Assembly (NCBI GenBank): GCA_015852425.1
Contig: JAAAIG010000763.1
Location: forward strand, 1 to 16,064
Source of the DNA: Gryganskiella cystojenkinii
Taxonomy: Eukaryota; Mortierellomycota; Mortierellomycetes; Mortierellales; Mortierellaceae
DNA length: 16,064 bases
Direction of reading: 5' to 3'
The notes below the pieces were generated by a model. It made no database searches. It had not been told where the DNA came from and saw only the letters and a list, made by a program, of their open reading frames with translations. A program made the translations under genes and the position numbers. This document shows, piece after piece, positions 7,753 through 16,064 of this stretch; the first letter of the stretch is position 1, and every line of letters begins with the position of its first letter.

Positions 7753-8493
7753 GGACCTCGTCGCATCCAATGACCCACTGTTGCCACATTTGCCACCTTG
7801 GCAACAGGTCAAGTGAAATGATATAGGCCATGCCCCGATTTTCGATTAACAGGCACAACCCATCACAATTAGTTGATCCCAGTCTTAGTTTAGTTTTGTA
7901 TCTAGTCACTCGAATACATACCCTACCACCTTGACCTCCTTTGATCTTCTTTAACAAAACGCTCTCTACCTCTGTCCTCGTGAGTAATCCTGTCTTGGAA
8001 AAGGTCATTCTGCTTGGCCTTAGTCTTGATTCGCGACATTATTACCTTTCAGTGCTCTCGTCAGTTTCTCGCTTTGTTTGACCAACGGCGTCTGTAAGCT
8101 GTGCAACGCCATCATATCTACTCTCCAGCACGAGTCACTCACTGGCGACGATAATCAGGAATTATTAGACGATGGTCTTCTGCCTGTTCAAGGAAAAAGT
8201 ACAAGGTCCGACTCAGCTGCAGCCATAAAAAAAAACAAAAAAAAAACTTTATGCGACCCTTTACTGTGCCAGCAGTTCGTTTGTCCTACAAGCACCTTGT
8301 CGTCCTTTCAGGTCGGCAATCACGTTATGTTGCATGGAGCCAAGTGGATATGAAAAAAAACGGTGAGAAGAAGAAAGAGGAAGAAAGGGTGGACCAGAGA
8401 CATATTTCAAAAATTCTAAGCAATTTTGCACCGTCCAAGCAAATGACACTGGTAATTGTATCGTTTTTTAATCAATATTGTTCCCTCTACGCT
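7753..8493. other. Tail-to-tail intergenic region
   Basis: About 740 bp between the convergent Ala-rich and PPR-like genes, probably both 3' UTRs. It holds a hairpin at 7778-7807 and A-rich runs near 8227-8246 and 8354-8360. No frame here shows a recognisable domain. Confidence 0.5.
7778..7807 (+). other. 9-bp perfect hairpin just after the Ala-rich gene
   Basis: CTGTTGCCA (7778-7786) and TGGCAACAG (7799-7807) are perfect inverted repeats around a 12-base loop that contains another TTTGCCACC. It begins 26 bases after the stop codon, so it would be in the 3' UTR. A processing or stability role is possible but not shown. Confidence 0.5.
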
Positions 8494-11400
8494 TTATTGT
8501 TCAAGTTTTTCGTGCGGTGATGAATGCTGCTGTGAGTGCTGATGATCCTGTTGTGGAGGTTGTTGAGGCTGCCTTGACCGCGCACTATCCAGCGACTGCC
8601 GTAATCTTTGTGCCTCTGCGGGCATTCTTCGGAATCCAATAACCCTGGGCATAACCGAGCTCAGACCCCATTCGGCTTCGTCCAACATCTCAGCAGATCC
8701 CTCACGAATACAGGTATCGATGTACTCGCCCAAGACGTATTTGTTAACCGAGATCAACCGACCGCTGGCACCTTCTAAAAAGCCTGTTGAACCGACGGGT
8801 ATCATGGCATCATCGCCCATCTTGTTCTTGCCCACTAAATAACGCATGACTTTCTTGGCATCCTCCAACCGATCCTTGGCCCCACCTCCGAATCCAGACT
8901 GCTTCTCCATCTCAATCAGCTCCGATCTCTCTCTCAGATCGGCGAGGATCCAAAGGTTCAACATCGATGCTGTCCTTTGTGAGAGCTCGACGCGTTCGAC
9001 CAAATGGCCATCCTTGGCCTTTACCTTTTGGAACCGGTTCAAATGCGCTCTCAGTTCCTTGTCCGACATGGCCTTGATATCCTGAGGATCCGTATCAGCG
9101 GCCAACATTGGGTGGACTAAACTTGCTTGCTTAGACTCCTCCTCGCGTCTCGTCACGGTCTCCCGGATCAGCTTTTCCTCAGATTCGACAAACGTCTTGA
9201 AAATCTCTCGACCGGCCGCGAAATCTCCTCGCCGGAGGACGAAGTAATCCATCAAAAACTCGTAAAACGAGGCCTGGTGCGCAACTTGGGCCATCATACC
9301 CGAGGTCCTCATCTCATCCAGCAAGTGGAGACCTTCTTGCTCCATACCTGGGATCGAAAGACAGGTCCTGACCATAGGGACAAACCACTCGGCCTTCTTT
9401 TGGATCTCACCCGAGACCGAATACTGTTGGATCAACGATCGAGCAGCGGCGGGATCCTTTGTACGGACGCAGCAGTTCAACAGGCCTGAAAAGATCTCGG
9501 CGTTGACCTTGATTGGTGGCTGCTCCTTGGCCATCTCGTAACGGATCCGACGCAACACCCCGCGGGCAAGGTTCTCTTGTACTTGCGAGGCACCAATCAA
9601 GGACTGATACAGAGTCGCATCACGTTCGACTCCCTGGAAAACTAACTCATCCCACCGTCTCCAGACCTCCTCGGACTCGTCACCATGTGCAAGACCCGCA
9701 AAGATATTCGAGAGTGTGAGAGAATCGTGGTAATTCTGGATTGCCTGTCCTTGTTCGTCCGAACCAGCAGTGAGCGTCTTGCGCATCAAACTCTCAACCT
9801 TACGAAGCGCATCCTTCGAGACAGGGTACAGCTGGTTCGAATGCATCCATTGAGTAGCCGTGAACGGCGAAGTGGAATAGAGACCAAAGCAAGACTCAAT
9901 AAGGGGAAGGAAATCCTGTGCGCTCTTGGCCTTGTATGATTCGCCCTCTTCGGCGATCATCGACTGATAAACATGCATGACATAGCCCGCAGCAAACTCA
10001 TTGCTTCGCCCGATACCAAACTCGCGTGTCCGTGCCGCGGCCTCCATCAGCGTGTAGTACGTACTCCTGAGCGTTTTCAGTCCCTGATCCTGCATGGCTT
10101 GGATCGTCTCGATAGTAAACTCCTCAATTGACCATTTTGTTGGTAGCAACAAGTTGAGACCTGTGGAGATCTTGATCATCGTATCGTAATCCTCGCTGGT
10201 CAAGTCTGAAGCTGGGATCGCTGCCATGGCATCACGACTCTTGTCCCAGATATAAATCGCCTCCTTGAACTGTTCACGGCTCAGCTGAGGTGGTGACACG
10301 GTTCCAGGGAGAACATTCTCGGGCAGCACATCGAATCGACGATCCTTCATCGTTTTTGAGATGCCCCTCTTAAGACGATCCAGTGCAACGGCATTTGCGG
10401 TCAACATGGATCGGTTCATCGCCAAAAGGCCAGCGATTGCATCCGAATCCGAGGTCGATTGTCCGTTCTCCTGCCAGAGTCGAATATTCTCGAGGACGGC
10501 CTCATAATCACCCATTTTGGATTGTTGATGGGTCAGAGACAAGAAGGGTGTGATCGACGGAAGGGGTGTGGTTCCGGCAGCAAGGGTTCGGACGATATCC
10601 TGAGCGCGACGGGTCCAACCACAGTTTGCGAGCGCCGAGGCTAAAGCAGAAGAGTATTCGAGATTTTCAAGTCCAGCGGAAGGGAGACGGGGGTAGATCT
10701 CGCTGAGACTCGCTGCAGCTCCTGCATTTCCGAACGCCTATTTGAAATATAAAATATGATTGATCAGTTAGTTATGACCGAGGATATATTGTTTTGTCAA
10801 AATGATCAGCGATAGTCGACCAATTGCCTAGTGCATTTCCGCCTTGGTCAACCCAAGTCTTCCAGTGACTATGCAAAAGTTCAATTTTGTTTTGTCATAC
10901 CTGAACGACATAGGTCCAAAGCTTGTCGTCGATCTGAACATCCGAGGATTTGGTCAACTGGTTCGCCATCAAGAAACTGATTGTATCCAGCTCGGTCCTG
11001 TACCCGGAATCGGCTCCACGCTTGCTCACAGACTCAAACATAGCCTTCCAGAGCTCTTGGTCCAGAGCAATGTTCAGGTCCGGCAATTCCCATTGATCCA
11101 ACGATACGACCGCGGGGAGACGACCATGGCGGATGGCATCCACCAGGACCCAGAGATCCTTTTGACCGGCTAATGTCGAATGGCAGTTAAATCCAGCAAC
11201 CTTGAGTAAAAGTAAGAGAGTCTCGCGATCGGGTTGCATGGCTGTGTTGCCCGTGTTAGCCTCACGGCTCATCTCGGTGAGAATGCCGATGGCGCTGTTG
11301 AGGGGGTCCAGTGGTGATGAAATTGAGGTTGCTAATCCTTCTGCGGCGACAGGAGCGAACGCCTTGGGCGAGTCGGCGAGAGTCTTGAGCAAAAAATGAT

Positions 11401-11915
11401 ACACTTCCTTTGATGCTCCCGCTGGTGTAGACTGAATAGCTGCACATGCTTGTTGGAATGCAGCATAGTCTCCTTTGGACAAGATTTGTTCCAGCTCCTT
11501 GACAGTGATCAGGGTCTTTGCGGTGGTAACGTTTGATGCAGGGGCTGGTGTCGAGGTGTGCACTATTTGATAGTAAAACGGTCATAAGGGTCAGTTTATG
11601 CTGAAGGGAATAATAAACTGTAGACTGTTTCGTTATATATCCAAGCTTACATTTCTTGTTCCATTGAAGACGGGTTGTCGAGAGCGAGCTGGGGTTGAGT
11701 GTGTTAGATCTCAAGGATCGGGTAAGAGTCGAGAGAGATGCAGTCTGGATGGCGATGGCAGACTGTTGTTGGAGGAGAATGGCTCTTGTCGGTCGAAGGA
11801 GAAGTGCTGTCGAACTCTGGGTATGTGCGTGTTGGCTGAGGACCTGAACTCGTCCTGAGAGGGCTCTGGTCAGGGGCGATCCTGCCTTTGCAGTCGTCCT
11901 TGCCACAGAATGCAT
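8494..11915 (-). CDS. Probable mitochondrial PPR-like helical-repeat protein (3 exons)
   Basis: Exons 11915-11651, 11562-10901 and 10737-8494 join to 1056 codons. Introns are 11563-11650 (gtaagc...atag, phase 1) and 10738-10900 (gtatga...atag, phase 0), and the frame continues cleanly across both. Exon 1 encodes 88 residues with many Arg, Ser, Thr, Leu and no Asp or Glu at all, a strong mitochondrial presequence. The mature part is almost wholly helical, with repeated about 35-residue helix pairs: for example YSSALASALANCGWTRRAQ, then YEAVLENIRLWQENG, and later EIFSGLLNCCVRTKDPAAA with EEGLHLLDEMRTSGM. These fit degenerate pentatricopeptide repeats, which bind organellar RNA. The C-terminus is Gln/His-rich. 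Family knowledge suggests a role in mitochondrial RNA processing or translation; the target is unknown. The start ATG has a poor context (T at -3). It diverges from the glomulin-family gene. Confidence 0.8.
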
Positions 11916-12076
11916 GGATGATCGGATTGCCGTTGGTTGGGTTGATCGAGAACCGGGTTAGATCCTGGTAAATGGACAATTGACCCTGCTCGCGTGAGAG
12001 AATTGAGGTCTGCGAAGAGCGGGGTACAGTAGAAAAAGGTCGATGGGGGGTGACAGAGGATTCAAAAGGTGAGGCA

Positions 12077-12116
12077 GGAGAGAATAGAGGAAGGAGAGAA
12101 TAGAGGAAGGAGAGAA
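12077..12116. repeat. Tandem repeat, 16-bp unit, 2.5 copies
   Basis: The unit ggagagaatagaggaa starts at 12077 and 12093, with a partial third copy from 12109. It lies in the shared upstream region, within what may be the leader of the minus-strand gene. Copies are identical, so the expansion is probably recent. Confidence 0.8.
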
Positions 12117-12198
12117 ATGACGATCAATGCGTGTAAAATAAACAGAACGAGTGCCTTCCGTTTTTCTGTGTTGAAACCGTGACTTTAGCCGAGGTAGG

Positions 12199-12206
12199 TC
12201 ACGTGA
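12199..12206. promoter_or_regulatory. TCACGTGA E-box
   Basis: An 8-bp palindrome with CACGTG core, preceded by G (GTCACGTGA), matching the RTCACRTG consensus of Cbf1-type bHLH factors. It is 85 bp before the glomulin-family ATG and 284 bp from the PPR-like ATG. Use by either gene is inferred from position. Confidence 0.5.
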
Positions 12207-12290
12207 TTTTCCAAACCTCGCGCAGCCTTTTTGACCTTTTTTTGTTCAACACCCAGTTACCCCACCCACCCACCCACAACCAACATCACC

Positions 12291-14749
12291 ATGGACCACG
12301 AGGAAGAGACACCCAGGGAACGGTTCATGAGCAGTCAGGAGATACTCTCGACTATCGAGTGGGTCGACGTACTCATGGAGCACACTGCATCCCTCCAAGC
12401 CATTGCCCTCTTTGACAAACACATTGCCACCATGTTGCAAGGTAAGGTACATGCTGATAACGACTGAAAAAAAAAAGACACGAATGCCTATGAAATACAA
12501 AGATTAACCTCTATCGACGTGACCACCGACTGTGTACATATAGCACTCAAGGACATCAAGGCCAAAAAGTTCTCACGCTTCCTCAGGGACACCGTCATGA
12601 CGATCACGCGTCCGATCAAGGCTTTGCGTCGCATTCGAGAATATATCCTCGCAGTGCCAGACTCGGATGTTGCAGGACGCGCTCGAGAGGACAAGGATCT
12701 TTTCAACAGCTTTGAAGAGCGCATCCTGGTCTCTGTGCAGGGGCTCGTTGAACTAGTTGTCGATCGTTGGGATGGTCAGCAGGTAACATGGTCTTACTAT
12801 TTTTATTATCGTGCTCCTGTATCAAATTGCTCCTGATTCGACTCCAGCTTACCAATACCCTTCCACATCCTCTACAATAAAAAATAGTCGTTTGAACTCA
12901 AGCTGAGTCCCGAGCAAGACAACGAAATCAACAACCAACATTACCTCTTGATCTACCTTATCCTGATGGTTCTGGATCAGTGGGTCGCTCAGGGAGAGAT
13001 GGAAGCAGCGACGGCTTATTTCGAATACGCTAATCCCAAGTACAAAAAGTTTTCTCCGCGCGGACCAGGACAGACCACAGTGCCGAAAAAGGATACTAGA
13101 AGTACCATGAAGCATCTTCAAGTGATCATGGTACGTTGTCGTTGCTACCACGCCGAACATGTTTGCGAGTAGGGACTGTTTAAGCTTACTCTACAGCTCT
13201 GTTGTATGCTTATAGGATCTCTGCTCAAAGTCCCATCTGTCAATCCAAACTCTTTTACAGTGGAAGCCAACACCAGGTATGGTGGAGATTATAGGTAATC
13301 GTACATCAACGGCGATTGATACTATTACTAAACTGTCTCTTTCAATCTTTTTTTTCTCCCTCTCTTCGGATTAGTCTTCTCAACTGGTGTGGACGAGAAC
13401 GACGACAGCTATGACGAGGAAGCTTTGGTGGAGGACAACTACCCGCTCTCAGAAACAGGAATCACGACTTTGGTCTCAGGCATGATCCATGCCATGACTT
13501 GTCCACAAGATCTGCCATCGTCTTATACTTTGCCGCTAACACTAGCCCAGAGTTGGTTCTTTACCCATGCTGGAGGACTGGCTAGTGCATTCCTTAGCAG
13601 CGACGAATCTCTGCTCGCCATGTCCGACAAGGCTCTCTCAGTTCTCCTTTATGCTATTGATCGAGTACCTCTGGACAGCTTCAAGTTGGAAGTTCTCGAC
13701 TACTGCTCAATAGACAGTTCACTGGATCGGATGGGTTTGTTCCAAATCTTTCAAGTCATGGTGACGTTTGCATCGACGTGCTCAATCTCCAACCTGCGGT
13801 TTTACTGTTTCCAAGGACTGGATCGACTCATCCAAGGGTGCGAGGACTCTGTAAAGTTGTACTTTTTGAACCAGTTAGTGTCGAACTCTTGCCCGTTCGA
13901 GTCTATGCGTGCCGCATCTGTCAACCTCGTCAAGGGAACTGTCGAGAGAGAATTTTTGAAACTCGACAAAGTCCGGGTCGCGAACGATACTGCAGCAAAG
14001 TCCGCGGGGATCGCTTCTTCAGAACCGAACATGACCATGATGATCCAGAGTCCATTCACGAGTCCGATGTTGCTCAAGACGTTTGTACCGGTACTCTGGA
14101 GACTGGAGGAAATTAAGGATGCGCAACAGGACCCGATGCGAAGCGAAGGTGCTTGGAACGATCGATATGATCGGTTGATGCATAGTCTGAACTTTTACCT
14201 GTTCTTGCTCATGCGCGATCCTCGGGATGATGACGTGGTGAGTTTATGGAAATGTCCCGATTTAGTGTCACTTGCTATAATGAAAAAATCTGGTCACAAA
14301 CTAACCGATCAAATTCACTGTTTTCTTGAAAGACTGAGGTCTGGTCTGCACAGAACTTGGAGGAGACCCAGAACGAGTTTTTAGAGCCAGTTTATGAGCG
14401 AGTCCAGGAGCTCAAGGAGGAGAATATTCGTCGCCTGGCATTGGCAGAACAAGCTCAGGATATGGAACTCGGTGATGGCGACGATCATGTTCCTGGTGCT
14501 CCTGGAGCACTCCCACCCCTCAAGGCCAAGAACGGGGTCGTCAATTTTGATATCGACATGGATGATGACGAAGAAGATGATGATGATATGATGAGGGCTG
14601 CTAGCCAACGGAAGGAGTCACCCTTGGAGTTGAACCAGAACATTATGAGACTCGAGTTGATGGATGAGCTGTTGGATCGGATCCAAGAGTTGACGACAGG
14701 GTCCAAGAGGGGGGAGGAGCTCGAGGACAGCGATGTTGACGTTGAATAA
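12291..14749 (+). CDS. YAP-binding/ALF4/glomulin-family protein (6 exons)
   Basis: Exons: 12291-12441, then to 12782, 12888-13130, 13216-13276, 13375-14237, 14333-14749, joined by GT-AG introns with matching phases. Intron 1 is ambiguous: acceptor at 12543 (102-bp intron, 657 aa) or 12477 (36-bp intron, 679 aa). The protein is helical throughout. The middle shows the family signature: SWFFTHAGGLASAFL, then SNLRFYCFQGLDRLI, then SCPFESMRAASVNLVKG near residue 404. A highly acidic run lies near 590-608. Family knowledge: glomulin and ALF4 bind RBX1 and inhibit cullin-RING ligases; yeast Ybp1 assists Yap1 oxidation and Ybp2 acts at kinetochores. Which role applies here cannot be read from sequence. 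The ATG context ACCATGG is excellent. Exon 4 uses the acceptor at 13215; an acceptor at 13196 would break the downstream frame. Confidence 0.8.
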
Positions 14750-14750
14750 A
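14745..14750 (+). terminator. AATAAA overlapping the stop codon
   Basis: AATAAA overlaps the TAA stop (14747-14749) of the glomulin-family gene, and the Bet1 ATG lies only 193 bp further on. It is a candidate poly(A) signal giving a very short 3' UTR; no other AATAAA was seen in the gap. Confidence 0.35.
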
Positions 14751-14816
14751 GGATGGATTTCAGAGATCACTTAAGGGTGCCAAAGATTAATTCGCCTTCC
14801 TCAAGAGCATCTTTCG

Positions 14817-14851
14817 TTTGCATGCATTATTCTCTTTTATTTGCATACATT
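14817..14851 (+). repeat. TTTGCAT-type direct repeat upstream of Bet1
   Basis: TTTGCATGCATT (14817-14828) and TTTGCATACATT (14840-14851) match at 11 of 12 positions, 23 bp apart, about 95-125 bp before the Bet1 ATG. They are candidate promoter elements in a very compact intergenic gap; no factor is assigned. Confidence 0.4.
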
Positions 14852-14942
14852 TTCATCATTAGCCCCATCCATTCTCATCGATCGACTCTCTGTCCCCTCT
14901 CTCTGTCCCAAACACAGAACACTCATACAAACACACCATACG

Positions 14943-15679
14943 ATGAACTCACGACAGAGGTGCGTGCGACAATGACCACTCAGTACCGTTTGACTCATCA
15001 TTGAATGCTGCACACGACTAACACACTCATTGCTGTCCCCACAGACAACAGAACGCATGGTCAAGGAGCCAGCTCTTGCCAACTCACTCTGGGCGGAGCT
15101 CACCCCATGACCCATCACGGATGACCGACCGAGACCTGATGTCACTCGAGAGTCAGAACGATGAAGAACTTTCAGGGTTGCATTCCAAAGTCGCCATGCT
15201 AAAAAAGGTGTTGCTCAACCGCATTGCTAATATACAGTTTGAAAGCCCCCTGTCTTTGTGTCAACATTTTATTAACCAAGGGGGGATTTTGTGTCTTTTT
15301 AGATCACAATGGATATTGGCAACGAAGTGCGCGAGTCAACAGTCTTCCTGAGTGATCTGGTAAGACACTACTTTCGACCAACCCCTCACTTACTCACACG
15401 ACAATATTCGTTTCTTTTTTGCTCTCCCAGACAACGTGGCACGTCGACTCTCCTTCTCTTCCACCGCTCCTGGTCACAATCGAAACCGTACTGACACTCC
15501 TTTTATTCTTTTGACACATACAGGATCAAGACTTTGGACGGACAGGAGGCTTGTTGAACTCGACTTACACACGACTCAAGGTCATGGCCTCGACTCAGAA
15601 CGGACGGTACATGTGCTACATGGTTTCGTTCTGTGTTTTTGCCTTCATCTTTGCCTACTTTTTCATTTACCGGCGATAA
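14943..15679 (+). CDS. BET1: Bet1-type Qc-SNARE (4 exons)
   Basis: Exons 14943-14959, 15045-15207, 15303-15359 and 15524-15679 encode 130 aa (yeast and human Bet1 are of similar size). All introns are GT-AG; the first has a clear gactaac branch site, and the second a weak donor (gtgttg). Residues 1-35 are polar; the SNARE helix runs about 40-100 (SLESQNDEELSGLHSKVAMLKK, then ITMDIGNEVRE, then FLSDLDQDFGRTGGLL); a C-terminal anchor spans about 109-128 and ends YRR. Bet1 sits on ER-derived vesicles and Golgi and pairs with syntaxin-5/Sed5, Bos1 and Sec22 partners to fuse ER-Golgi carriers. The residue at the central zero layer is Ser72 rather than Gln, by alignment on the I-G-x-E-V block. The 17-nt first exon and junction DL-DQDF are supported by the family alignment. 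Confidence 0.92.
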
Positions 15680-16064
15680 AAAATACAAAGAGTCGGAAAA
15701 ATGAACCGTTTCGATCTGTCAGCAAATATAACCAACACACAGACATAGCATCAACGAATCATAGTCTGACGCGAAGGGAGAGCAGAGGTTTCTGTGCAAC
15801 GACAAATTCGCCTCTCTCTCTCTCTCGACTGTCCAAGTTGATTTTCAAAATTTTACTCTCACAAACATGTATCAACATAGACCTCATCTTCCCCATGTCC
15901 TCGATTTTCCTCCCTTCTCGATCTTTTGATTCCCCCTACTCGTTTTTTTCATTAATCCCGCCATAAAAAATAAACTAAAAACCTGTAGACCACCATCGTT
16001 ATTCTTTTGTCGGGTTGATCTTTGCCATGGAAAACTGGTGTTGTTTATTAGAATGTAAGATGAT
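15680..16064. other. Downstream region of Bet1, no gene seen
   Basis: This 385-bp stretch contains a CT microsatellite (about 15812-15826) and an AATAAA at 15969-15974 that would give a 3' UTR near 300 nt. Open frames running through it start inside Bet1 intron 3 or are antisense to it and show no domain. Confidence 0.5.

Larger units (their letters stand above)
11916..12290. promoter_or_regulatory. Shared divergent promoter region
   Basis: The 375 bp between two opposite ATGs must contain both promoters. It has no obvious TATA box. On the plus strand a G/A-rich half (roughly 12000-12120) is followed by a pyrimidine/ACC-rich leader before 12291. It contains a 16-bp tandem repeat and a TCACGTGA site, listed separately. 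Confidence 0.6.

Noticed and set aside
8078..8353. 91-codon frame with a CKLC motif recalling a BED-type zinc finger
   Set aside because: Only one Cys pair, no following His/Cys pair in place, and a lysine run from an A tract; it sits in the tail-to-tail gap.
12503..12543. Acceptor at 12502 for intron 1 of the glomulin-family gene
   Set aside because: Joined to the only good donor it gives an immediate in-frame TAA.
13197..13276. Acceptor at 13196 for exon 4 of the glomulin-family gene
   Set aside because: It leaves phase 2 at the donor while exon 5 needs phase 1; the acceptor at 13215 fits.
15436..15966. 176-codon frame overlapping the end of Bet1
   Set aside because: It begins in Bet1 intron 3 and runs out of frame through Bet1 exon 4, which is firmly supported by family similarity.
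1..16064. tRNA, rRNA, CRISPR array or prokaryotic-style operon
   Set aside because: No cloverleaf with a B-box, no rRNA-like stretch and no regularly spaced repeats; all genes look eukaryotic.

Overview
The window reads as chromosomal DNA of a filamentous fungus. Evidence seen directly: genes with short GT-AG introns (about 85-165 bp), CT-rich leaders before ATGs with A at -3, actAAC-type branch sites, F-box and PPR-like genes, and a Ty3/Gypsy-type retrotransposon fragment. Gene style (intron-poor F-box/LRR genes with Gln, Ser and Pro tracts, CCHC Gag elements) suggests an early-diverging lineage such as Mortierellomycota; that placement is inference from style, not from a search.

Layout. 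(1) 1-2661: 5' part of a Ty3/Gypsy-like element: LTR/leader-like DNA with a TATA box, an intact 405-aa Gag with a CCHC knuckle, then an overlapping +1-frame aspartic protease that breaks off before any reverse transcriptase. Two back-to-back hairpins sit in the Gag/protease overlap. (2) 3433-5595, minus: intronless F-box protein, with TATA box and three PACE-like repeats upstream. (3) 6922-7752, plus: unrecognised 276-aa protein with a basic patch, a long Ala-rich helix made from a GCA-rich repeat, an acidic segment and a conventional C-terminal region. (4) 8494-11915, minus: three-exon, 1056-aa helical-repeat (PPR-like) protein with an 88-residue leader free of Asp and Glu, so probably mitochondrial. 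(5) 12291-14749, plus: six-exon YAP-binding/ALF4/glomulin-family protein, divergent from gene 4 over a 375-bp shared upstream region that holds a TCACGTGA E-box. (6) 14943-15679, plus: four-exon Bet1-type Qc-SNARE, 130 aa.

How they relate. Genes 2-6 look like ordinary, independently transcribed fungal loci. Two have links to ubiquitin ligases by family knowledge (F-box protein as SCF substrate receptor; glomulin/ALF4 relatives bind RBX1 and restrain cullin ligases), but they are 7 kb apart and nothing ties them functionally. Bet1 acts in ER-Golgi fusion. I found no convincing new multi-gene system. The features most worth a second look are the paired hairpins at the Gag/protease junction, the unknown Ala-rich protein, the PACE-like promoter repeats, and the Ser at the Bet1 zero layer.
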